From NCBI GenBank assembly GCA_024643945.1, contig JAHELX010000471.1, positions 1 through 5,294 of the forward strand: a stretch of DNA of 5,294 bases. Direction: 5' to 3'. A model generated the notes under the pieces. That model searched no databases. It saw only the letters and a program-made list of their open reading frames with translations, and was not told where the DNA came from. Below, piece by piece: positions 1 to 5,267 of the stretch (positions are counted from its first letter, which is position 1; each line of letters opens with the position of its first letter). Origin of the DNA: Anaerolineales bacterium (GTDB lineage Bacteria > Chloroflexota > Anaerolineae > 4572-78 > NAK82). The translations under genes were made by a program, and so were the position numbers.

Positions 1-93
1 TTTAACATATCGGGGACCTACACGATCACCTTGACCGTGGTCAATGAGAATGGCCAGACTGGCACAGCCGTGCAAGAGGTGCAGGTGCAATAG
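1..93 (+). CDS. C-terminal end of a PKD-like beta-sandwich surface protein (partial)
   Basis: Only the last 30 codons are inside the window; reading frame 1 runs open from base 1 to a TAG at 91-93. The visible peptide contains GTYTITLTVVNENGQTGTA followed by a V-Q-V-Q end. This alternation matches the final strands of PKD/Ig-like domains, which usually read G-x-Y-x-V-x-L-x-V-x-[ND]-x-x-G. Such domains are common in secreted or cell-surface proteins of environmental bacteria, where they serve as spacers or adhesion modules. Nothing can be said about the rest of the protein, its enzymatic domains or its length. The gene ends 273 bases before the next one and is probably a separate transcription unit. 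The family assignment rests on one strand pattern, so it is tentative. Confidence 0.6.
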   Translation, partial: FNISGTYTITLTVVNENGQTGTAVQEVQVQ

Positions 94-121
94 CGAGACG
101 CGAAGTGTAACAAACTATATC

Positions 122-138
122 TTTGTACAGGATACAAA
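122..138. promoter_or_regulatory. Perfect palindrome TTTGTA-N5-TACAAA, possible operator
   Basis: The bases TTTGTA (122-127) and TACAAA (133-138) are perfect inverted copies separated by five bases. They lie in an AT-rich patch 28 bases after the stop of the upstream gene. The motif ACAAACT also occurs twice nearby, at 110-116 and 134-140. The size and spacing suit a homodimeric repressor or activator site, but I cannot name a regulator. No convincing -35/-10 pair was found next to it. It could also be a chance palindrome. Confidence 0.3.
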
Positions 139-253
139 CTGAACGAATGCCCGATGCCTGGGATGAACACGTGTGATAGACTGAGCATGACCTCACGAGA
201 GGCCACTCGAAACGGGGTTTCACCGTTCCCGGCGACCAATAAATCAGCAGAAA

Positions 254-343
254 CTAGTACCCCGTCAAAGGTGATCTGAAGACCAGAAACATACGCTATA
301 GGGGTCAGAATTGCCCGTCAAATCAGCCTTGACGGGGCACTAG
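254..343. repeat. Imperfect inverted repeat of about 26 bases per arm (MITE-like or leader structure)
   Basis: The left arm (254-279) begins CTAGTACCCCGTCAA and the right arm (318-343) ends TTGACGGGGCACTAG. These outer 15 bases pair with one mismatch (A259 against C338). Pairing continues inward through GG/CC, TGAT/ATCA and TGA/TCA, with one bulged base on each side and one more mismatch (C276 against A320). The central segment (280-317) is about 38 bases. As DNA this resembles a small terminal-inverted-repeat element. As RNA it would be a long hairpin ending 7 bases before the Shine-Dalgarno site of the DUF1269 gene. No clean target-site duplication was seen, and no open reading frame lies inside. 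The structure is visible directly; its role is not. Confidence 0.6.
314..336 (+). promoter_or_regulatory. Local hairpin competing with the long inverted repeat
   Basis: CCCGTCAA (314-321) and TTGACGGG (329-336) are perfect complements around a seven-base loop (322-328). The right half is the same segment that pairs with 261-268 in the long inverted repeat, because CCCGTCAAA is present both at 261-269 and 314-322. The two folds are therefore mutually exclusive. No T-run follows, so it is not a standard intrinsic terminator. Its position 14 bases upstream of the AAGGAG of the DUF1269 gene would suit translational or transcriptional control, but that is inference. Confidence 0.4.
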
Positions 344-350
344 AGAATAA

Positions 351-356
351 AAGGAG
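351..356 (+). promoter_or_regulatory. Ribosome binding site AAGGAG for the DUF1269 gene
   Basis: AAGGAG ends ten bases before the ATG at 367, within the usual range. It supports 367 as the start and places the inverted repeat (254-343) just outside the ribosome landing zone. Confidence 0.7.
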
Positions 357-366
357 AAACTGTACC

Positions 367-855
367 ATGGCAAGCATAACCGTTTGGAAGTTCGACACAG
401 CAGATGGCGCTGATCAAGCGCTGGAAAAAGTTCAGAGCCTGAGCAAACAGCAACTGATCACGGTCCAGGATGCGGCTGTCGTCTCCTGGCCCGAAGGCAA
501 GAAGAAGCCCAGGACTCGACAGGCAGTCGGCCTGGCTGGCCTGGGTGCGCTGCAAGGCGCCTTCTGGGGCATGCTGTTTGGGCTGCTCTTCTTCGTCCCC
601 TTCTTCGGCCTGGCCGTCGGTGCGGCCATGGGCGCGGTGGCGGGTCACTTCAGCAACTACGGCATCGACGACGACTTCATCCAGCAGGTGCGCGCCAAGG
701 TCACCGAAGGCACCTCGGCTCTCTTCTTGCTGATCGAATCGGCGACGGTAGATAAAGTGAGCGAGGCCTTCAAAGGCACCAAGATGGAGCTGATCCAATC
801 GAACCTGACGGCGGAGCAGGAGGCCAATCTGCGCTTAGCCTTCGGCGAGGAGTAA
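367..855 (+). CDS. DUF1269 family membrane protein
   Basis: This 162-residue protein looks like the DUF1269 family, whose molecular role is not established. The N-terminal part (residues about 3-42) is a small alpha/beta-type segment with VWKFDTADGADQALEKV. A basic stretch (KKKPRTRQ, 45-52) leads into a long glycine- and alanine-rich hydrophobic region (about 53-93). That region likely forms a membrane hairpin, with G-x3-G spacings (for example G60/G64 and G85/G89) that favour tight helix packing. After it come NYGIDDDFI and the family-typical motif EGTSALFLLIE (about 114-124), then an amphipathic C-terminus. There is no signal peptide. The ATG has a good Shine-Dalgarno site. The gene stands alone: 273 bases separate it from the gene before and 128 bases from the gene after. 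Both gaps contain inverted repeats. Family assignment is fairly secure; function is unknown. Confidence 0.85.
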   Translation: MASITVWKFDTADGADQALEKVQSLSKQQLITVQDAAVVSWPEGKKKPRTRQAVGLAGLGALQGAFWGMLFGLLFFVPFFGLAVGAAMGAVAGHFSNYGIDDDFIQQVRAKVTEGTSALFLLIESATVDKVSEAFKGTKMELIQSNLTAEQEANLRLAFGEE

Positions 856-869
856 GAGCTGCCCTTTGT

Positions 870-903
870 GGGGTGTGCGGCTGAAAACTGAGCCACGCAC
901 CCC
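870..903 (+). terminator. Strong hairpin after the DUF1269 gene, without a T-run
   Basis: The arms 870-882 (GGGGTGTGCGGCT) and 891-903 (AGCCACGCACCCC) pair over 13 positions with one G-U wobble (T876-G897) and one mismatch (C878-A895). They enclose an eight-base loop. The hairpin begins 14 bases after the stop codon at 853-855, where a transcript end would be expected. No uridine tract follows (GCATAACC), so it may be a 3' end stabiliser or a weak or factor-assisted terminator, not a classical intrinsic terminator. Confidence 0.5.
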
Positions 904-969
904 GCATAACCTATTTCGGGAGCAATAGCGAGTGTTAACAGCCAACCTGTCTATAGCCCGCAGGCGCCG

Positions 970-975
970 AAGGAG
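970..975 (+). promoter_or_regulatory. Ribosome binding site AAGGAG for the response regulator
   Basis: AAGGAG lies eight bases before the ATG at 984. It settles the start, because no other in-frame start nearby has such a site. Confidence 0.7.
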
Positions 976-983
976 CTAGTCTG

Positions 984-1622
984 ATGTCAGGAGAAGGCCC
1001 GATTCGAGTTATGATCGTGGACGATCATGCCGTAGTACGTAAAGGTGTGCGTTTTTCTCTGCTGGCGTTTGACGATTTGGAGTTGGCAGGCGAGGCCGAG
1101 AACGGTGAGGAAGCGCTACGACTGTGCGAGCAGGTCAAACCGGATGTGATTCTGATGGATATAGTCATGCCGGGCATGGATGGCGTGGCCACTACCCGTG
1201 CCATTCTGGAGCACAGCCCCCATGTGCAGGTGATCGCGCTGACCAGCTTCCAGGAGGGGGATCTGGTGCAAAGCGCCCTGGGTGCAGGGGCCATCGGTTA
1301 TCTACTGAAGGACGCGTCGATGGATGACCTGGCCGAGGCCATCCGCTCCGCATATGCCGGCCGGACCACCCTGGCCCCCGCGGCGGCGCAGGCCCTGGCC
1401 AAGACGGCCGCCGACTTGCCTGCCTACCAGGAGAAACTGACCCAACGCCAGCGGGAGGTGTTGGCCTTGATCGTCGATGGACTGGGCAATGCCGAAATTG
1501 CCGAGCGACTGGGCATCAGTTTGCCCACCGCCCGGTTCCACGTGAGCACCATCCTGTCGAAACTGGGCGCTGCTAACCGGGCTGAGGCGGCTGCGCTGGC
1601 CATCAAGTACCACTTGATTTAG
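984..1622 (+). CDS. NarL/LuxR-family two-component response regulator
   Basis: This 212-residue cytoplasmic protein is a DNA-binding response regulator of normal length. The receiver domain spans about residues 7-125. It shows the acidic pair D13-D14, the phosphoacceptor D59 in VILMDIVMPGMDG, the switch threonine T87 in IALTS, and the conserved lysine K109 in GYLLKDAS. An alanine-rich linker (about 130-148) leads to a LuxR-type helix-turn-helix (about 150-212). That domain begins LTQRQREVLALIVDGLGNAEI, and its recognition region is LGISLPTARFHVSTILSKL. All phosphorylation residues are present, so it should be controlled by a sensor kinase. None is encoded in the window, which makes it an orphan here. 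A DesR/LiaR/NarL-like role in stress sensing is typical of the subgroup. Its position just before the HdeD-channel genes makes them candidate targets, but no binding site is recognisable. Confidence 0.95.
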   Translation: MSGEGPIRVMIVDDHAVVRKGVRFSLLAFDDLELAGEAENGEEALRLCEQVKPDVILMDIVMPGMDGVATTRAILEHSPHVQVIALTSFQEGDLVQSALGAGAIGYLLKDASMDDLAEAIRSAYAGRTTLAPAAAQALAKTAADLPAYQEKLTQRQREVLALIVDGLGNAEIAERLGISLPTARFHVSTILSKLGAANRAEAAALAIKYHLI

Positions 1623-1626
1623 AAGA

Positions 1627-1643
1627 ATAGCCTTTCGGGCTAT
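1627..1643 (+). other. Small hairpin just after the response regulator gene
   Basis: ATAGCC (1627-1632) and GGCTAT (1638-1643) form a six-base-pair stem with a TTTCG loop, starting five bases after the TAG at 1620-1622. No T-run follows (ACCCAATC). It could be a weak pause or attenuator between the response regulator and the HdeD gene. The rest of this 86-base gap contains TTGACG at 1672-1677 but no matching -10 element. Confidence 0.4.
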
Positions 1644-1695
1644 ACCCAATCATCTACAGCCTACGAAGTTCTTGACGTTTGCTCATAGTGAAATC

Positions 1696-1702
1696 AAGGA
1701 GG
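1696..1702 (+). promoter_or_regulatory. Ribosome binding site AAGGAGG that fixes the HdeD-like start
   Basis: A seven-base perfect Shine-Dalgarno sequence lies six bases before the ATG at 1709. The open frame also extends upstream to a TTG at 1679, but that start would put this ribosome site inside the coding region. The ATG at 1709 is therefore the likely start. Confidence 0.85.
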
Positions 1703-1708
1703 AACACA

Positions 1709-2242
1709 ATGTCTGTCGCAGTCGATCAACGAATATCCAGTAACTGGTGGCTGATCCTACTTCAGGGAATCGCCGTGCTGATCCTGGGCATATTTCTGTT
1801 GATATCGCCGGGCATGACCAGCCTGGTGCTGGTCTCCTTCATCGGCGTCTACTGGCTCGTCAGTGGCATGTTCTCCATTATCGGCATCTTCACCCGTGAC
1901 AGCCAGATGCATTGGATCTGGTCGTTACTGATTGGCATCCTGGGCGTCCTGGCCGGCCTGGCAGTCTTGAGGCATCCCCTGTACAGCACCGTGTTGGTTC
2001 CAACCGTGCTGGTGGTGATCCTGGGGATTGACGGGCTGATTATGGGAGTAATGTATCTTATCAGAGGCTTCCAGGGCGATGGCCTGGGCAGCATCCTGTT
2101 GGGCATCTTGAATGTCCTGATTGGAATCTTCCTGGCTTTCAATCCCCTGGCGGGCGCGCTGGCACTCCCATTCGTGCTGGGCATTTTTGGTATAGTAGGC
2201 GGCATCGCGCTCATGGTAGTTGCCTTCCGGGTGAAGGCATGA
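1709..2242 (+). CDS. HdeD/DUF308 family six-helix membrane protein
   Basis: This 177-residue protein is almost entirely hydrophobic and fits the HdeD (DUF308) family. E. coli HdeD is linked to acid resistance at high cell density, but its biochemical activity is not known. Six membrane helices can be placed at about residues 13-33, 37-61, 67-87, 95-118, 126-146 and 151-173. Internal two-helix repeats are visible, with glycine-rich turns such as LLISPG, LRHPLY and LAFNPL after successive helices. The motif NWWLILLQGIAVLILGI near the N-terminus is typical of the family. There is no separate signal peptide. The stop codon overlaps the next gene by four bases (ATGA), so the channel gene at 2239 is probably translated from the same message by coupling. 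Family assignment is strong; an acid-stress role is inferred from the family only. Confidence 0.88.
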   Translation: MSVAVDQRISSNWWLILLQGIAVLILGIFLLISPGMTSLVLVSFIGVYWLVSGMFSIIGIFTRDSQMHWIWSLLIGILGVLAGLAVLRHPLYSTVLVPTVLVVILGIDGLIMGVMYLIRGFQGDGLGSILLGILNVLIGIFLAFNPLAGALALPFVLGIFGIVGGIALMVVAFRVKA

Positions 2243-4164
2243 GTCCGCCTGACCCTGGCTATATAGATAACGCTTTCAACCATCGTCGTTTATGGTCAGT
2301 GGCGCTCCTGTGCATTCTCGTGCTGAGCCAGATCACAGGCGCTGAGCCCGTTCAGGCCCAGGAAAGCGGGCCGGTGCAGATTTTGACAGGCCAAATCGAT
2401 GAGCGCAGCACGGGCGGCTTGTATCTTCTGCCCGGCCTCAAGCAGGGCCAAGAACTCTATGTGTACGTCGAGGGGACCTCTGGCAACCTGGATCCCCTGG
2501 CAGCATTGCTCAAGCCGGATGTCCAGGTCGGGGAAGGGAAGCTCTCTACTGAGTTTGGGGCTCAAGTCGAGCGCGCCGTTCTCGAGGGGCGCGATCCCTT
2601 GGGAGTCCTGCGCGGGTTTGCCGATGAGCATTTTCTGGCCTGGGACGACGACAGCGGCGAGGGCTATGCCACCGCCTTTTCATTCAAGATCCCGTCTGAC
2701 GGCGACTACTTGCTATTGGTGACGAGCTCGCCGTTCAAGAATACGTTTGGAAGATATCGCCTGCTGATCGGGCTGGATGCGCCGGGGGTGCTGACGGGCC
2801 AGGCCACGCCTGCCAACGAGGTGCTGGCTATCCCTCAGCAAGTCTCATCCACGGCTGACGTGGCTATCCAGGAATTAGGCGGCACTTTGACACCCCAGAA
2901 GAGGTCGACCTTTTTTAACCTGGACGATGCGAAGCCGGGGGACACGCTGTATGCCTATATCGAGACCACTTCGGGCGATCTGGCCCCGGCGTTGGTGTTG
3001 AGCGATTTCGGAGGCAAGCCGGTGGCCAGCGGCAACATCGGGGGGCAGGCTAGCAGCGCCCGCTTGCAATATACCTTTGCAGAAGCGGGCGGTAATTACA
3101 GGCTGGAGGTTGAAAGTGGCCGCGATGAGTTGGCTGAGAGTGGTTACCGCCTGCTGGTTGGTCTCAACGCGCCCCAGGTGCTGACCGGAGAGGCCGAGAG
3201 CGTGGGCCGGGCAGTTCTGCTGGCCCCTATCGAGGCACAGGTAGGGGTCCGATTGCAGCAGATCACCGACATCAATCAGAATGGGGAGAACTACAATGCG
3301 GTGGTCGGCATAAGAATGGAGTGGACCGACCCATCCCTGGCCTTCAGCCCCGATGCCTGCGAGTGCCGGACCAAGGTCTTCGCGCAAAAGGATTTCGACC
3401 AGTTCATCGCCCTGACCGGAGGCCGCTGGCCGGAGTTTACCCTCTTTAACCAGCAGGGCAACCGCTGGACCCAGAACCGGCTGGCCGCGGTCCAACCCGA
3501 CGGGCACGCCACCTACTTCGAGCGTTTCACCACCACCTTTCAGGCACCGGACTTCGATTTCAGACAGTTCCCCTTCGATACCCAGCACTTCTTCATCCGC
3601 CTTGACGCCATCTTCCCGGAGGAACTCCTCGTCTTCTCCGACCTGGGGGGGTTCACGGCGGTGGGAACCCAGTTGGGCGAAGAGGAATTCTACGTGACGG
3701 ACTTCGATACTCAGGTCACGAGCGAAACGGCCACCACCGGCGAGGCCACCTCCAGCTATACATTCCACTTCAGAGCCAGGCGGCATCTAATCTTCTACAT
3801 CGTTCGCATCTTCGTGCCACTGGGTCTCATCATTCTGGTGGCCTGGATCACCTTCTTCCTCAAGGACTACGGAAAGCGCATCGAGGCCACCAGCGCCAAC
3901 CTGTTGCTCTTCATCGCCTTCAACTTCACCATCGGCGCTGACCTGCCGCGATTGGGTTACCTGACGTTTCTGGACACCATTTTGATCGGAGCCTTCTTCA
4001 TCAGCGTTTTCATGGTCGTTTACAACGTGTATCTCAAGCGCCTGGAGCTTAACGAGAAGCAAAAGCGTGCCGAGCGCATCGACCACTACATGATCTGGCT
4101 CTACCCGTTGGGCTATCTCTTGGTCTTCGGTTTGGTAGCCATCGCTTTCTTCTTGCCGAGCTAA
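2239..4164 (+). CDS. Multidomain prokaryotic pentameric ligand-gated ion channel (Cys-loop receptor superfamily)
   Basis: This 641-residue protein is one subunit of a probable homopentameric channel in the cytoplasmic membrane. Residues 1-40 are a signal peptide (RR, hydrophobic 18-34, likely cut after VQA at 40). Two tandem PPC-like beta-sandwich domains follow, at about 46-189 and 207-319. The extracellular gating domain (about 330-515) shows WTDPSL (362-367), RWPEF (396-400) and the superfamily hallmark FPFDTQ (444-449). The two disulfide cysteines of animal receptors are absent, as in other bacterial members. M1 is about 516-541 with the conserved proline P527. M2 is about 547-566, the M2-M3 loop has LPRLGYLTFLD (569-579), M3 runs to about 599 and M4 is 615-638. 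GLIC and ELIC are near 310-320 residues; the extra half resembles the two N-terminal lobes of DeCLIC. The start overlaps the HdeD stop and has only a weak GAAGG upstream, consistent with translational coupling. The ligand is unknown. Confidence 0.93.
   Translation: MSPPDPGYIDNAFNHRRLWSVALLCILVLSQITGAEPVQAQESGPVQILTGQIDERSTGGLYLLPGLKQGQELYVYVEGTSGNLDPLAALLKPDVQVGEGKLSTEFGAQVERAVLEGRDPLGVLRGFADEHFLAWDDDSGEGYATAFSFKIPSDGDYLLLVTSSPFKNTFGRYRLLIGLDAPGVLTGQATPANEVLAIPQQVSSTADVAIQELGGTLTPQKRSTFFNLDDAKPGDTLYAYIETTSGDLAPALVLSDFGGKPVASGNIGGQASSARLQYTFAEAGGNYRLEVESGRDELAESGYRLLVGLNAPQVLTGEAESVGRAVLLAPIEAQVGVRLQQITDINQNGENYNAVVGIRMEWTDPSLAFSPDACECRTKVFAQKDFDQFIALTGGRWPEFTLFNQQGNRWTQNRLAAVQPDGHATYFERFTTTFQAPDFDFRQFPFDTQHFFIRLDAIFPEELLVFSDLGGFTAVGTQLGEEEFYVTDFDTQVTSETATTGEATSSYTFHFRARRHLIFYIVRIFVPLGLIILVAWITFFLKDYGKRIEATSANLLLFIAFNFTIGADLPRLGYLTFLDTILIGAFFISVFMVVYNVYLKRLELNEKQKRAERIDHYMIWLYPLGYLLVFGLVAIAFFLPS
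2374..3195 (+). repeat. Tandem duplicated N-terminal domain within the channel gene
   Basis: Two related domains are encoded at about 2374-2805 (residues 46-189) and 2857-3195 (residues 207-319). Their ends are nearly the same: YRLLIGLDAPGVLTGQA (173-189) and YRLLVGLNAPQVLTGEA (303-319), 13 of 17 residues identical. Both also carry the PPC-type pattern of L-Y-x-Y-[VI]-E-x-T-S-G-[ND]-L followed by G-[DN]-Y-x-L. The first copy has about 35-40 extra residues (about 96-133). The DNA is diverged between copies, so the duplication is old, not a recent unstable repeat. Confidence 0.8.
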
Positions 4165-4206
4165 GACATCGACCGGGGCGCCAAATAGCAGTTATGGAAG
4201 AAGAGA

Positions 4207-5091
4207 GTGGACGATCGTATCTTAGGCAAGTCGACGCCGGTGCGAGCATTCCTCAAAGAACTCATTCTTGTCTGGAACGCCGGGCAGCCAGCCCAGGCCG
4301 CCGCCGCCCTGGCCTACTACGCGATGTTTTCGTTTGCCCCTGTATTGTTCATCGCCCTGACCGTCGCCGGCATCTTCCTCAACGAATTGGCTGCAAGTAA
4401 GGAGCTCTACGCGCGGATAGAGAACATACTGGGTCTGGAGACGACGCAGTACGTCCTGGATGCCGTGGAGACCGTCTCGAGGAGCACTTCGGGCGCTGGC
4501 AGCCTGTCTTCGCTGATCGGGTTCGCAGTCTTGCTATATGCGGCCTCAGGCATGTTCGCCCAGTTGCAGTATGCGCTCAATACGATTTGGGGGGTTTCAT
4601 CAGCCTCACAGGGAGGGATTTTTGCCTCTATCAAACAGCGCTTGCTGGCATTTGTGATGGTCATCGGCCTGGGCCTCTTGCTGGTGATCATCACCATCTC
4701 AAGCCTGGCCATCTCGGTTTTAGAGTCGTTTGTTGACCTGGGAGGATTTGCGCCGACAGCCAACTTCGTTACCGTCGCAGGCCTGGCGACGCTGACCTTT
4801 GCCTTGATCTACACGGTGCTGCCTGATACGCACATTGCCTGGCGAGATGTTTGGCCCGGTGCCGCGATCACCGCGTTGTTATTCAGCCTGGCCCGAGAAT
4901 TGTTTGCTTTCTTTCTGGCCCGCAGCGACTTCTCGTCGGCCTTTGGAGCGGCTGGGGCGCTGGCCGTCCTGTTGGTTGCCATCTACTACATGGCTCTCAT
5001 CTTTTTGGCCGGTGCCGTGCTCACCCGGGCCTATGCCACCAGATTCGGTAGCCAGGCCATAACCAGGCAGCCAACAAGGTCAGAGCCCTGA
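4207..5091 (+). CDS. YihY/BrkB family integral membrane protein
   Basis: This 294-residue protein matches the YihY/BrkB family in length and motifs. Members were once called ribonuclease BN by mistake; they are membrane proteins, and the transported substrate or function is not settled. Six helices fit at about 37-60, 100-120, 147-172, 185-206, 214-236 and 248-273. Family motifs include ALAYYAMFSFAPVL (34-47), LQYALNTIWGV (120-130), LPDTHIAWRDVWPGA (205-219) and the last helix with IYYMALIFLAGA (259-270). The usual GAE at the end of that helix reads GAV here. The start is GTG at 4207 with GGAAG six bases upstream. An ATG at 4194 is in another frame. It begins 42 bases after the channel stop with no hairpin between, so it is probably the last gene of the HdeD-channel operon. 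The intrinsic terminator at 5196-5231 lies beyond it. Confidence 0.9.
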   Translation: MDDRILGKSTPVRAFLKELILVWNAGQPAQAAAALAYYAMFSFAPVLFIALTVAGIFLNELAASKELYARIENILGLETTQYVLDAVETVSRSTSGAGSLSSLIGFAVLLYAASGMFAQLQYALNTIWGVSSASQGGIFASIKQRLLAFVMVIGLGLLLVIITISSLAISVLESFVDLGGFAPTANFVTVAGLATLTFALIYTVLPDTHIAWRDVWPGAAITALLFSLARELFAFFLARSDFSSAFGAAGALAVLLVAIYYMALIFLAGAVLTRAYATRFGSQAITRQPTRSEP

Positions 5092-5136
5092 GGAAACCAT
5101 ACCTTAAGCAAGGATGCTCAACACAGATTAGTGGGA

Positions 5137-5150
5137 AGAGGTACACCTCT
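5137..5150. other. Short inverted repeat in the gap after the YihY gene
   Basis: AGAGGT (5137-5142) and ACCTCT (5145-5150) are perfect inverted copies around two bases. As RNA this would be a five-pair stem with a four-base loop. It has no T-run. It could be part of the 3' untranslated region upstream of the terminator, or chance. Confidence 0.25.
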
Positions 5151-5195
5151 GTCCGCGCCGTGTGAGAAACCGCAGGTTGGGAAAGGGCACAATTA

Positions 5196-5231
5196 AAAAG
5201 CCCCACGCCGGGGACCGGCTGCAGGGCTTTT
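5196..5231. terminator. Probable bidirectional intrinsic terminator
   Basis: AAAAGCCC (5196-5203) pairs perfectly with GGGCTTTT (5224-5231). Inside is a second stem, GCCGG (5207-5211) with CCGGC (5215-5219), closed by a GGA loop. The A-run on the left and the T-run on the right let the same hairpin act on either strand. It lies 104 bases after the YihY stop and 36 bases from the probable minus-strand stop at 5268-5270, as expected between convergent genes. The T-run is short and interrupted (TTTTGCTTATGCTT), so efficiency is uncertain. Confidence 0.75.
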
Positions 5232-5267
5232 GCTTATGCTTAAGAGGAAGCTGATCAACAAAGGGGC

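Noticed and set aside
209..227. Small overlapping hairpins GAAAC/GTTTC and AACGG/CCGTT
   Set aside because: Stems of only five pairs with no T-run and no neighbouring gene start are expected by chance.
291..302. CGCTATAGG as a -10 element for the DUF1269 gene
   Set aside because: The hexamer is plausible but no -35 is found at a suitable distance, and it sits in the loop of the inverted repeat. It is too weak to list.
340..798. 152-codon minus-strand open frame over the DUF1269 gene
   Set aside because: The plus-strand frame has a family match and a good ribosome site; the antisense peptide is low-complexity and charged, with no family resemblance.
922..932. GCAATAGCGAG repeated at 87-97 and 922-932
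   Set aside because: A few 11-base repeats are expected by chance in a window of this size. One copy spans a stop codon and the contexts differ.
1672..1694. TTGACG at 1672-1677 as a -35 element for the HdeD operon
   Set aside because: No acceptable -10 sequence lies 16-18 bases downstream, so a promoter call is not supported.
1679..1708. Upstream TTG start adding ten residues to the HdeD-like protein
   Set aside because: The perfect AAGGAGG at 1696-1702 would be inside the coding region, and the ATG at 1709 is correctly spaced from it.
2875..3786. 303-codon open frame on the minus strand inside the channel gene
   Set aside because: It lies wholly within the well-supported channel gene, shows no recognisable domain, and is a side effect of GC-rich codon use on the other strand.
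4194..4400. ATG at 4194 as the start of the gene after the channel
   Set aside because: It opens a different frame that ends at 4400 and does not encode the YihY motifs; the GTG at 4207 is in the right frame.
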